64,000 nt of DNA. It comes from Punica granatum. Taxonomy: Eukaryota > Streptophyta > Magnoliopsida > Myrtales > Lythraceae. Shown here piece by piece: positions 1-12,100 of this stretch (the stretch's first letter is position 1; each line of letters opens with the position of its first letter). A model generated the notes under the pieces. It did no database searches. It saw only the letters and a program-made list of their open reading frames with translations, and was not told the origin of the DNA. The position numbers and the translations under genes are program-made. The stretch spans positions 21,859,845 through 21,923,844 of the forward strand of contig NC_045133.1 of assembly GCF_007655135.1 (NCBI RefSeq), given 5' to 3'.

Positions 1-440
1 GAAGATGCCAAAATTGATCGCGGAGACAACATGGAACTTGGACTTGTGATCTGCCCAGTAATTGTTGTAGCATCATGTTGTCTTTAGCCAGTTGTAAGAT
101 CTGATATTCTATGCGCATACATATTTAGGGAAAGATCCTCATCGACTAAATGATTCTTACACAGCTCTCTCCTATATCTTGAGAATCTCTTCTGCTAGTG
201 TTGGTTGTGTCGAATCCCCTTTGCTTTCTCGAGAAAATCTCTCGCGCGCTGAATATGGTGTGAGATCCAAACTCGGATCCCAGTACATGATCATTGGAGA
301 ATCAGAAGAAAATTCTTCTGCTTCGTTTATGGTAATCTTGTAACTCTTTATTGTTGCCGTATCAAATTTGGCATGTGACACACAACTTAATGAAAAAACC
401 TGATCATACCTTGCCGTGCTGAGATAGAGGAGCTCATGAA
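1..440. other. Left-edge stretch with an unrecognised minus-strand frame
   Basis: No gene could be named here. A minus-strand open frame runs from 525 down to 172. Its part between about 440 and 172 has protein-like composition, mixed charged and hydrophobic with a Trp-Asp-Pro-Ser-Leu segment, and ends at a stop near 172. Its upstream part overlaps the degenerate repeats that follow, so any real exon would be confined to about 172-440. It could be the last exon of a gene lying mostly outside the window, or a chance frame. Confidence 0.2.
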
Positions 441-835
441 ATGAGGCGCTTGTGACCGTATTAGCTATGCGGTGAGGGGATTTGCGCCTTATTCCGGTTT
501 CGATTTTGTTCTTAACATGCCACACCCACGACCAGACGGGGCTTTCTTTAGAGGCGCTTGTAATCGTTTTAGCTATTTGGTGAGGCCTCAGGTTCCTTAT
601 TGCTTCTGGTCTAATTGGGCCTTAAGAGGAGGTTGTGACCCGATTAGCTGTCTAATCAGGCAATTCACAGTCCTTCACGTGTCGGTTTCAATTTCGTTCT
701 TGCATGCCACAGCCCTGACCAGACGGGGCCTAAGAGGGGCTGATGACTCATATTCCGTCTTATTGCTGTTTCCATTTCATTCTGACATGCTGCGGCCCCG
801 GCCAAACGGGCCTCGACGTAGACTACGTGTGTCTC
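440..835. repeat. Degenerate tandem repeats, GC-richer than flanks
   Basis: Imperfect units follow one another. Each carries a version of 'aggcgcttgtgaccg / attagctat', then a pyrimidine-rich stretch 'tttcgatttcgttctt', then 'catgccacagcc' and 'gaccagacgggg'. I see about four units of unequal length (roughly 75-115 bp). The open frame across them on the plus strand (472-870) is a by-product of the repeat. Possibly an old satellite or part of a decayed element. Confidence 0.55.
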
Positions 836-884
836 ACAACCGGAGCTCCGAAACCAATTTACGGGGCTAATAATTTCCGTACGT

Positions 885-1192
885 TATGCGTTTGGATTGA
901 GAGTTGAGTTGAGTTGAGTTTTGATTTTAATTGGTTTGTAATGATTGTATTGTTGAATTACGAGAAAAAGTGTGAAAAAGTAATAAATAATTGAGAGAAA
1001 ATAATGATTAAGTAATGATCGTGTTGTTGAAATGTGAAAGAGTAATGAATAGTTGAGAGAATTTAATATTAAAAATTGAATTGAATGGTTAAAAAAATTT
1101 TAAAAATGAAAAAAGTAATGATTGTGACGTTGAATTGAAGATAAAGTAGAATCGAGTTGAGTTAAACATTATTTCAAATCCAAACACATCCA
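885..1192. mobile_element. MITE-like element with short terminal inverted repeats
   Basis: The left end reads 'gcgtttggattgag' followed by three 'gagtt' units. The right end reads 'tcaaatccaaacacatcc', which is the inverted version of the left end. The interior is AT-rich and internally repetitive, with the phrase 'gtaatgat...ttgttgaa...gagagaa' occurring two to three times. Length about 300 bp, no coding capacity. It ends about 260 bp before the start codon of the GH123-like gene, so it lies in that gene's promoter. Superfamily not determined; a target-site duplication was not established. Confidence 0.6.
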
Positions 1193-1451
1193 ATGTCGTG
1201 CTCCAATTTGCTCCCCAGTCTGGTCTACCCGACCCGACACTTGGAGAGAGTGGAACCGTTAGATAGATATAAAATGGCAGGGCCACCTTCTCTCTCTCTC
1301 AAGCAATCATATCTCTCTCAAAGCAATCATATATCTCTCTCTCTCTGTGTCACGTTTCTGCTTCTTCAAAGCGCGGAGCCAGCTCGAACCTGTACCCTCG
1401 GCCTCACCTCCGTCGATCCCTGAGATCACTGCCATCAGCTCGGCAGCGGAA

Positions 1452-4400
1452 ATGGAGAATTCCGGTTAGTACCAGAAGTCTCTCTCACTCAGTACCGGTT
1501 CAGTATTCGAGCGCTGAGCTCATGGCGATCGCTGCCATATATGGTTATCCTCTGTCCATTCAGTGTCTGTGCTCTCTAGTTGTCTGGTCTTTGTTATCGG
1601 TAGTGCGCGGTTAGGGAGAGGAATGCTTGACTGAGGTCTGAGCTGGCTCTGATCATCTTTTGGCTAGACTTTGTTATCAGTGTCCGCAATCACGAATTTG
1701 ATATTGTCTGAAATTGAGTTCTAATGGCTTGTTTATTTCCCGTATATGATTTTTCTTTCTTCTCTTTGTTTCTTTTACACACAGGAAATGCTAATGATTG
1801 TGGTAGTCGTGAAGTTGAAACCTCAATGAATATATTAGATGAAGGATTTGATGTTTATGTGCTCCTAATTTCGATGAATTGATCAAAATCCACTTTTTTC
1901 TCGTTTCATTGCTGAACAGACGAAAAATCTGCAAGTGTTGAGTTGTTTTTTTTTTTTTGAGGCTGCAACATTGCAGGGGGAAAAAAATCATAATGTGCAT
2001 TGGATTCGACAGTTTTGCTTTAGTCACTCTTCATCATCACGATGATTGATTTCATATTCTGTGTAAATGGTTCATATGTTGTGCCAGTTTCATCTGGGCA
2101 ATACTTCCCATGAAATCAAAATACATCTACACAGTCGTTAATATGAAAAGGAGGAAATTTTATCTGCTGTACCTCGTTACATGACATGGGAATTCTGATC
2201 AGCAGGAAATCATCAAGATGCTGCTGTACCAGTTGAAGGCGTTGCTGGTGGTGGAACAGCTTATGGATGGAGTGAAGGAGGCTTACGTGGTTCTGATCTA
2301 CCCAAGGGATGTATTGACCCTGCTGAGGTTCCAACATCCAATTTAGTGCATGTGTGGTGCATGCCGAGCACAGCTAATGTTGGACACTCAGAGATGCCCA
2401 GGCAGCTGGAGACAGTAAGTGAATTCGATACCTTCTAAGAGAGAAAAATGGAATCTTCTATCTAACTTCTGTTTCACTTTGAAGGCAAATCTTTTGGCAG
2501 CTAGGAATGAGAGAGAGAGTTTTCAAATTGCTATGCGTCCAAAAGTTTCTTGGCTTGGCTCTGGCATTGCAGGGGTGGTGCAGGTCCAGAGTAGCGACTT
2601 ATGTTCCACTTCTGGTGATCGGTTAGTCTCATGGAACTATATACCCTCCTCTGCTACTGTTGATCTGCTTCCAGAAGTTTTAGCTGATATGATGATGGGC
2701 AGGTTGGCTCTGGGACAGTCAGTAACATTAAGACGCGTGGTGCCTATACTGGGTGTTCCTGATGCTCTTGTACCTATGGATCTTCCCTCGAGTCATATTA
2801 GCCTACTTCCAGGGTACTGTGCATTTGTATAAAGGCAACTTGATGTGAAGGTTTGCCAATTTATATTTATTAAGAGTGAGATGCTTTATTTATTCTCTTT
2901 CCAGAGAGACGACTTCTATATGGGTTTCCATAGATGTCCCAAGTGAACAACCACCAGGGCAGTACGAGGGAGAGATTGTTATCACCGCAACTAAAGGCGA
3001 AAAGGAGTACTATTCTGCTCCTTTCACTTCTTTCATGGTTTTGTTATTCTGGTTTAGAAACTCTTTGCCTTAAAAAAGTTGAATTAATATTTTCTATTTT
3101 TTAATCAAAATCAGTTTTACTATCTATGTGCTGAAAATTTGTTCATAAATTGCAGATCATCATCTCAAGGTTCTGGCAAAGTTGAGAAGCATCAGTTATA
3201 TAAGGAACTTAAAAGCTGTTTGGACATTGTGGAGCCCATAGATGAAAAACCATTGGATGAAGTGGTAATGATAATGATGCTTCACTTTTAACATCTAGAT
3301 GGTGTTTGATCATTATTGATGTAATATGAGTATCTTTTAGGTGCAAAGAGCAAAATCTGCAGGTACATTTTTAAGAAGGATCCTCTTGTCTCCATCATTT
3401 GCCGAGTTCTTGTCAGATGATGGAATTGATGATATGATGGATGAGGATGCTACTTCCAACCTCTCAGTGCGTGTGAAGATAAATTTGACCGTTTGGGACT
3501 TCATTCTTCCTGCTACGCCTTCGCTCCCTGCAGTTTTTGGTGTATCCTCATTGGTAATGTATTTTGGATGAAAGAACCACTTTTTGCATTTGAACATGAG
3601 GATTGGAGTTAAAGCCTGCATTTCTGGAGAGTTTGATTTTATATTTAGTCTGTTGCTTTAAGTTCTTCAAGTGAAGCTCGGAAGAGGGGAAAAGGATACA
3701 GAAGTAAAAAAGACATGGAAATGACAGAGGCTTAGGCGTTTTACATAATAATGTTAGCCTGTGAAGATGATCAACAGACATGGAAACTCTGAAACCAAAA
3801 ATATGCTGTCCTATTGATCATCTTGAAATTTGGAAATAAATGTGGGATGTGTTGGTATTGATGGTGGAAGTGGTAAAGAAAACTAAAACAAAAAGAACCT
3901 CGTGCTACTTTCGCTATTCAAACCTGGCAACAGCAAGTCTCAGCGCGATGTCGTTTCTGCTTCCCTGAGGTTTCAATTGATTCATGTTATGGCCTTCTCC
4001 TTTAACTACATTTAGATATCTGATACTGTAATCGAGGACCGATTTGGCGTTCAACATGGGAGCGAAAATTGGTTCCGCACTTTGGATCTGCATTTTAAGT
4101 GGCTCCTTCAATACAAAATCAGTCCATATTTCTGTAGATGGGGAAACAGCATGCGTGTTTTGACGTACACCTGCCCTTGGCCTGGTAATCCATTATGACC
4201 TATAATAATTAGTTTGAGGAGTTTCAGTTAAGTGATTGGTGTATTGTATTTTATGTTGAACTCATGAATTTCATTCTACTTTGCAGCTGATCACCCAAAA
4301 TCAGATGAATACTTTTCAGATCCACGCCTAGCAGCCTATGCTGTACCATATGCTCCAGCAATCTCAGGGTATTACAGAGTGCCAATTTGGGCATTCATTC

Positions 4401-7400
4401 TCTTTTGCAGAGATTTGCAGTAAACTGAAATATAACACCAGCTTTCTAAATGAAACAGAAACGTTGTAGCAGATGATTACCTGCGAAAAGAAGTTGAGAT
4501 CTTGAAGACAAAATCTCACTGGAAAAAGGCCTATTTTTATTTATGGGATGAGGTAGGATGCATTATAAATCAGCACGATAAAGTTGTGTGTTAATTATTA
4601 TTTTGTGACCATGGCGTGTTTTCTCATCTAAAGGTTGTCTAATGCTGTGGGGCAGCCATCAACATTGTTAAGTGTTGCAGGAAGCAATTATTAGGAAATT
4701 CTTTCTAAAGATCTGTTTCCTTCTACCGGATATTGCTTCTTGATTATTGTTGTTAATGTTGGGTGGTCCAAGCCCCAATGCCTTCTAATGTTCGTGTCTT
4801 CTCTACATTCCATGGCAGCCCCTGAATTCTGAACAATATGATTCCTTATGCGACATTGCTAGGGAAATTCATGCCTATGCTGATGATGCACGCGTGCTAA
4901 CAACTTACTATTGCGGTTAGAGCTGCCTTATTAGATTCTTATAGCAAATTATCTTATTATCTCTCCACTCTATTGTTCAAGTGATTGAAACATGAACATG
5001 TCATGGTTGCTACTTCATGTTTGTCCTATTCAACATTTTAAAATTTTTTACATATACTTTTATGGGCTTTTGTTATGCTTTTTAATTATAAAGATATTCT
5101 GATATCGCTTTCTTTCTTCTTTGATTTCTGTTACAGGTCCGAATGATAAACCTCTTGCACCTAATTCCTTTGAGGCGTTTCTGAAAGTTCCGAAGTATTT
5201 GCGTCCTCATACCCAAATATTTTGCACAAGGTGTCGCATTTAATTGATTGGCATTTAATTGTCTCATACCCAAGACTTGCGTTATTGTTCTAATGATACT
5301 AAGAATTCCTGTTCTATTCTTGAGAAATTGGTTCCCTTTTCTCTTTGCATGCATTATATAGAATAGCCATTTGCTACCAGCTCAAAGCATACGATGAGTT
5401 TATTACGATTAGATGTTTAATGAATGACTTCCTGAGTATCATGATAATAGGAACTGTGTAGTAATCCCACCAGCTTTTTGTTTCTTGTCTTATTGAAATA
5501 AGGTGCATGTCAATTGTAAATGTTGTCAGCTATGTAAGTTTTCTTGGAGGCACTTTCCTCTGTTCTTGAGGTACTGTTCGATTGACAAGGTGGTTGAAAT
5601 CCTCAGGGTGTTGTAACAAGTTTTGTCGTTGATTCCAGTTGTCAGATACCGCAAGGATTGAACAAGCTTCGTTATAACATGTCATTTAAGAAATTTTTGA
5701 GGCTGCTTATTCTTTTCCCTTGTTTGCTTTGTGCGGATTTAATGATAAAGCTGTGTTTATGCAGTGAGTGGGTGCTTGGTAATCGAGAGGATTTGGCCAA
5801 GGATATAATTGCTGAATTAGAGCCAGAGAATGGTGAGGTAAATATCGAGGAATATTCCCTTTAGGTTTCCTTTTCATTTGTATTATTAAATTTCACATGG
5901 AATTTTGTGTTAAACAGTGATCTGATTATCGTTTTCAACAGTAGCATCAGAACACTTTTTACTGCATAATATTTTTCGTTGTTCTGGAGATGCGAGTTTT
6001 ATTAAGCAGATATTTGCTTCAGAATGTTCGCCTCTATCTATTGAGCCTTCCTTTTCTGCCATTGATATGTGCACCCATGTTTCTGTTTCCTGGTCAGTTC
6101 TATCTCCTGGAATTGTTGTTCATCCAGGAATTGCAGAGAAAATGTGCTGATCATCTTACACTTTTTATCGTCCATATCAGGTCACTCTAGTTGTATTTGC
6201 ACCCTATCTACATATTTATTATGCCAACATGGAAGTAGCTTTCAGATACAAATTCCGTCTTATTGATGATTTAAATATCGGATATCTGTCATGTGGTTGG
6301 GAAGGACGTCTGCTAACCTAAATCTGCAAACTAACATGGCAACTGGTAACTGCAGTCTGTTGAGCCTTGGGCGTGCCAGTTACTAGTTTATAAAGGCTAG
6401 TAGTAGACTGCTGGAGGTGGAAGCAGCTTCACTGGTGAAGTCTGTAGGGTTCTGAACTGTTATATTTGGTTAAGGCTTTCTGAAATGATGAACTATATTG
6501 CTTTCTAATGTGTTAACTAACAGGTAAGCAATTGATGTAGCTCCTCATTAGTTACACAGGGTCCATAGAAGCTGTGATTCGGTTAACATGCAGAGCATGT
6601 CCCAAGTGACCTCTTGGTAAGGGGTCCAGCATACAAACTAGTAAAGGTAGGTTAGGGCTTGGTTTCTCTGAAAATTGCTGTCATGTGCAATTTTATGAAG
6701 AGAAGCTTCTTTCTTCAGAGGTGTACTTTTATGTACTTGTCCTTGCAAAAAAGTTTCGGCAAAAAATAAATGAATCAAATTTGAGATTTGCAGATTATAC
6801 ACATTAGGAAGTAGGCTTTTTCAATCCACAGGATGAGAGAAGCTCATCTGGCTTGTCGAGCTGCTACTTTTGCTTTTGGGGCATCAATTGGGGAAGTTTT
6901 AGTTGCATTGTTTAGTCACCAAACTTCACTTATTAACTTATTCCAAAGCCCTCGGTGTACTGAATGCATTAATTGCTAAAATTTGTCTAGCTCAATGGTA
7001 GCATACTACTCACAAAATTGTAAAGCCTGAATTGGGCCTTTCTGAACCACTGAACTGAGCCGCATCTGACAGTTGGGTAATTAAGTGTATCTGGGTACTG
7101 AAATTAAACTTAAGATCTTTCATCAACAACATTGTCATGTTATCTTGGTTGATGATATTGAGCTTTGATTTTCTCTTTATGCCCACAGCAAAGACTTTCC
7201 ACAAAGAAAAAAAATTGATGGAGCAATGATGGCATTGATGAGTCAGTGTTTATGCCGGTGATTCTGATGGTATCTAGTTTATATACTTCGACTGAGGCTT
7301 TTACAAGGATTAGGCTTGAGACAGTAAAACGACGTGGTTGGTTCCAAGTACTCGCTGCTTAAGATTTCAAGAAACTTTAACAATGCACACATATAGCATA

Positions 7401-8555
7401 GTATCTGAGTCAGCTTATTATCAGTATTGCTCACCCACTTATAACAAGTCCAGCGTAGTTTAGAATTTTCCTTTTTTTCATTCGGCTGGAGTTTTTAGTG
7501 TTGTCAGGTGCATACCTGTTGTGCTAAGTCTAGTCAATTGTTTCTACTTCCATTTGATCTAGAACCGTAGGATTTCAAATCCGGTGGCAATGATGAGGAC
7601 ATTTTAATGTTTCTATCATGTTCCAGCATTGTCTAATGACTATCGACATTCTTTCCGTTAGGTCTTCTTTAATTGATGTATCTGCTGATTTTATGATGAG
7701 GAAAATTCTGCTACCAATAATTTGAGAAGCTCGCCTTAGTCTGGTCCCTCTATTTGCACATTATAGATGTCTATTCCTGTAAATCATGGAAGCTTGCCTT
7801 TTGCAGGAATGGTGGACATATGTATGCATGGGACCCTCAGATCCTCATCCTAACTGGCATATCGGAATGCGTGGAACTCAGCATCGTGCTGTTATGTGGC
7901 GTGTGTGGAAGGAAGGTGGAACTGGTTTCCTGTACTGGGGAGCCAATTGTTACGAGAAGGCAACTATCCCCAGTGCCGAGGTATTACTTCTACATGTTCT
8001 GCACTCTGCCAAATCATTTAATCATATATTTATGTGTGGTTATTGCTTCTTTGGAGCAGGTAAGATTTAGGCGAGGCCTCCCCCCTGGTGATGGCGTGTT
8101 GTACTATCCTGGAGAGGTCTTCTCGTCTTCTCATGAACCCGTTGCTTCGATCAGACTAGAACGCATTCTCAGTGGCTTGCAGGTAAGGAAGAAACCAAAA
8201 TAAGTTGGACTCCCTCGTTAGGGGTCGTTTCTTGTTCGTATCTTCTGATGAATTCCTCTTACATTGGCATATTGTGCTCAAGAAAGAAAGCTGGGTGCGC
8301 ATATGCACATTGAATTTTGACTTTGTTCGATGGCAGTTATGGTGAACCCTGATCCAGTTTCCTAAGAATGTTTCCCCTTATTAATCTCATCAGGACTTTG
8401 AGTACTTGAAGCTCTATTCGTCAAGGTATGGCCGGGAGGAAGGGCTTGCTCTCTTGGACAGGACAGGCGTTTACTTGGGCCCCGAGCGCTACACGGCAGA
8501 GCACATGCCTATCGACGTCATGCGGGGCGAGATCTACAACACCTGCCGTGCATGA
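1452..8555 (+). CDS. Glycoside hydrolase 123-like protein (DUF4091 type), 15 exons
   Basis: Exons (by eye, all GT/AG and phase-consistent): 1452-1464, 2206-2414, 2485-2813, 2905-3006, 3156-3264, 3341-3553, 4016-4184, 4287-4368, 4459-4552, 4819-4915, 5137-5230, 5765-5837, 7807-7980, 8060-8182, 8394-8555. They encode 680 residues. The first exon is only 13 nt. The C-terminal half resembles the GH123 catalytic fold: Tyr-Leu-Trp-Asp-Glu-Pro around residues 436-441, where adjacent Asp439-Glu440 match the neighbouring Asp-Glu pair used by bacterial GH123 beta-N-acetylgalactosaminidases; later come a Trp-Gly-Ala-Asn segment and the Asp-Phe-Glu-Tyr-Leu segment usual near the end of DUF4091. No signal peptide or membrane span is evident. 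Substrate in plants unknown; enzyme activity is inference. Intron 12 is long (about 2 kb) and holds no recognised element. Confidence 0.85.
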
Positions 8556-9187
8556 ACGCCTCTCTGCCGAGCAACTCATTTCATGCATTCCCCATTGGAC
8601 AGAAACTCGTTCTCTTGAATCCAGTGATTTCCGTAAGAAAACATGACACCCCAACCGGAAAGTTTGGTGTATCAACACCATTATAGAGAGCGTGAATTAT
8701 CGACTTGGTCAGTTTTGATTTTCCGGAGGCAGAGTCATAGTTCCGGGGGAGGACTAGAAATAATGTACAGTCTGGTCTTTAATTTATTGCTGGTATCAAA
8801 GTAGAGGAACTATATTGCTAGTTATTCGTTACTGTGTAGAGATGGCAATGTATTCGCCGAAGCTGTTTGTGTTTTGTATTTCAATAATCATGTTTGTTCG
8901 AATTTATTACTGTTCCGTGTTTCGTATCTCTTATGTTCATCGTAATACGAGTAACATTCGATTTTGTTTTCTGAAACCGATTCGAATTGATTCAAAGTTC
9001 AGAAAATTATCCGATTTGTTTGAGAAACCATTCCTTAGGCCCCGACCTAAGGTTATATATACTTTATTAAACTACTCCATGTGAAAACAATCATATGCGC
9101 CAATCTCACCATTTTTTTTTTGATGAATAACCTCACCATTAATAAAGCTCATCTGTCTCTCATTATGCGAAGTCAAAGGCTCTCATC
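8556..9187. promoter_or_regulatory. Intergenic space: 3' UTR of GH123-like gene and P450 promoter
   Basis: No further gene is visible. A TATA-like 'ttatatatact' sits near 9051-9061, about 130 bp before the P450 start codon, which is a plausible promoter position. Part of this interval (about 8780-8900) is similar to 23870-23930, see the partial duplication entry there. Confidence 0.4.
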
Positions 9188-12100
9188 ATGCTTCCCCTTC
9201 TCCTCATCCTCTGTTCCATTACAATACTCCTCTCCAAGCTCTGCTACTCCGTCCTCTACCTCCCACGGAGGACCCAGGCCCACTTCCTCCGGCATGGCAT
9301 CTCCGGTCCCCGGTACCGCCCCGTGTTCGGCAACAGTGCCGAGATCCGGCAGCTGTACGCCAAAGCCCAGTCGAGGGCGATGCCCTGCTTCCACCATAAC
9401 ATCCTCCCCTGGGCGGCCCCCTTCTATGCCCACTGGTCGGCCCAGTTCGGGAAGAGCTTCGTATACTGGTTCGGGACGACGCCCAGGCTCGCGACGTCGG
9501 ACCCGGAGATGATCAAGGAGGTGCTTGTGAATCCGAGCGGGCTGTTCGGGAAGGTGCGTCACAATCCCCAGGCGAAGATGCTGTTCGGGGAGGGGCTGGC
9601 GGGGTTGGAAGGTGAGAAGTGGGCTGTGCATAGGAGGATAGCCAATCAAGCTTTCAACTTGGAGAGAGTCAAGGTGCGCGTCTCTCTTCCCTTTCTATTT
9701 TCGTTTTTATTGGTTACTAATTTTGGAATATCGCAATCACGATCATGACTTAAGGCCAGTCAAATCCTAATGACGAGTATGTTCGTATTAATTCACGATG
9801 GAAGTAGCTCATGTCATACTGTCATGACCGATACGATATGAAAAAAATTAGAGACTGTAACTGTTCTCTTTGATATTGTTGTAAACGATTATGCGGTTTA
9901 TGTATGTTGATATATCTGTTTTCGAAGAATTAGCGTATGATCCGAACCGAGGTTCATACGAACACGTACTTCAAAAGTGTATATGCTTTCGAAAAATGTG
10001 ACAAGACAATAACTTGAGGTTGGACTGCAGACACACAGCAAGTTGTAAGCTTGTGATGGATGGTTACAAGTTGAGATTGCCTTTAGACCAAATGTGTTAA
10101 TTTTACTTTGGGTTTTGAATCGGGTCTATTGCCGTGCATTTGGCCCAAGAGCGTGATCCGTTTTATCCCGTTCACATCGTTTCGCGCACTTTAGTCGGTC
10201 CATGTTTTGCGACACGTTCAAAGGATAATGCAGAATGAGCCGATCCAAACTGCAGGGATGGGTGCCGGAGATAGTAGGGAGTACTCGAAAGATGCTCAGC
10301 GGGTGGGAGGAAATCCGAGGAGGGAGAGAGGAGTTCGAGATGGAAGTGCAGAAAGAGTTGCAAGAGCTCTCCGGCGACGTCATATCAAGAACAGCCTTCG
10401 GGAGCAGCTACGAGGAAGGGAAACGGATATTCATGCTTCAGGAGCAGCAGGTTCATCTCTTCTCCCAGGCCGTAAGGAGCATCTACATTCCAGGATTCAG
10501 GTAACGGTATTTGTTCACCTCACTCTTTTCTTCGAATGATTTCAGGGAAAAACCGATAGAATTGCAGTAAACAGATGAATGAATTCATTATTACATAAAT
10601 AGTGAGCCATAGATTTACATGATATAATAATTTTATTGGTTCTTTCTCCAGTACGGTGAGAGAACCATTTAAGATTTTATTGATTCCAAGATGTTAGCTC
10701 ATCAACTGAGTCAAGTGATTTTCGGCATCGCGGTAGAGCCCAGGCGGGGCCCACAATTGACTGAATGCTGCCTAAGAACATTACTCTCGTATAGCTGAAA
10801 AATTGGAGAAATATTCGGCTTGAATTGAATTAACTAGGGATATTGAAACGTCGCATATTGAAAAGAAAAACTATACATTTAGTCATTTAGGTTTGAATAC
10901 TTTTTTATTTTCGTCTTTTTTTCTACTTTTTTTTTATCGTTTAGATATTATACATTTGATTACTTTTTTGTTTTAGCCATTTTCCTTTTTATTGATTCAT
11001 TTTCATCCAATACCTTTGATTAATTTTATATTTTCATCATTTTATGAGATTTTTTATTAGAGAAGATTTTAACTTTAGCCTTTAACCTTTTAAAGTTATT
11101 TTTTTATCCTAAATCTTTTATTTTGTTCAATTTTTCTTAATGTTAAAAGTTTTTTTCTTATACTTCTAACCCCTAGAATTCTCATAAAATGCCCACACGG
11201 TATTTTTAAAATTTCAAAAATTATTATTTTAATTTCAAAAATAAAACAAATTATATCAAAATAATAGAATAAAAACCGTGAACCTATTGGAGAGAATGAG
11301 CAGGAACGAGCGTTTAGGTCGCAGGCAATCTTGGTAGGGGTAATGGCGGTTTGTATTAAGAGAATCGGTAACTCAAATTTGCTATTAATGAAATGGAAAA
11401 ATAAGGGAAAAATAAAGGCGATTGTGATTCGATAGCCATGAACCACACCCATGAGCTTGGTAGTGGCACACTATGCAAGGATATGGTAAACCTTGATGCA
11501 GGCAATGATGTTGCAAGTGTAATGGTGTATGGAGGTGTAGGCTCAAGGTGACCTCCCCTAGGACAGTAGTGCGATTATTTCCCTTACCGGCTACCGCCGC
11601 CTCTCTCCCTATCAATTTACCATCCTTCCTCACGAAATATATTTTGATAGATTTTGTTTTGCTTTTGGATTTCAAATAACAATTTTTTTTTATAAATTTC
11701 AAAAATATCGTGTGTGCATATTTATGTGAATTTGAGGGGTAGAAGTATAAGGAAAAAAAGCATTTAATATTAAGAAAAAATTAAACCAAAAAAAGAATTA
11801 GGATAAAAGATTAATTTTAAAAGATTGAGGATCAAAGTTAAAATATTCTCTAATAAAATTTTTGATAAAAGAACGAAAATATAAAAGTAATTAAAGGTAT
11901 TGGATGAAAACGAAAAAAAAGAAAAGGAAAAGGACTAAAATAAAAAAAAGTATTCAACGATATAGTATCTAAACAATAGAAATATTGGAAGAAAAGACTA
12001 AAATAGAAAAACATCCAAAGACTCTTATATCTCTTTATTTCACATTTCATTATCTCATATTAAGTCGTTGTATCTCCCTTATTACCAAAAGAAACATGAA

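Noticed and set aside
1787..1862. Possible extra exon between exons 1 and 2 of the GH123-like gene
   Set aside because: It has a suitable acceptor and phase, but no convincing donor before a stop; direct joining of 1464 to 2206 is simpler.
9081..9649. Alternative frames of 143 and 158 residues over the P450 first exon
   Set aside because: Shadows of the GC-rich P450 exon, which has clear family motifs in its own frame.
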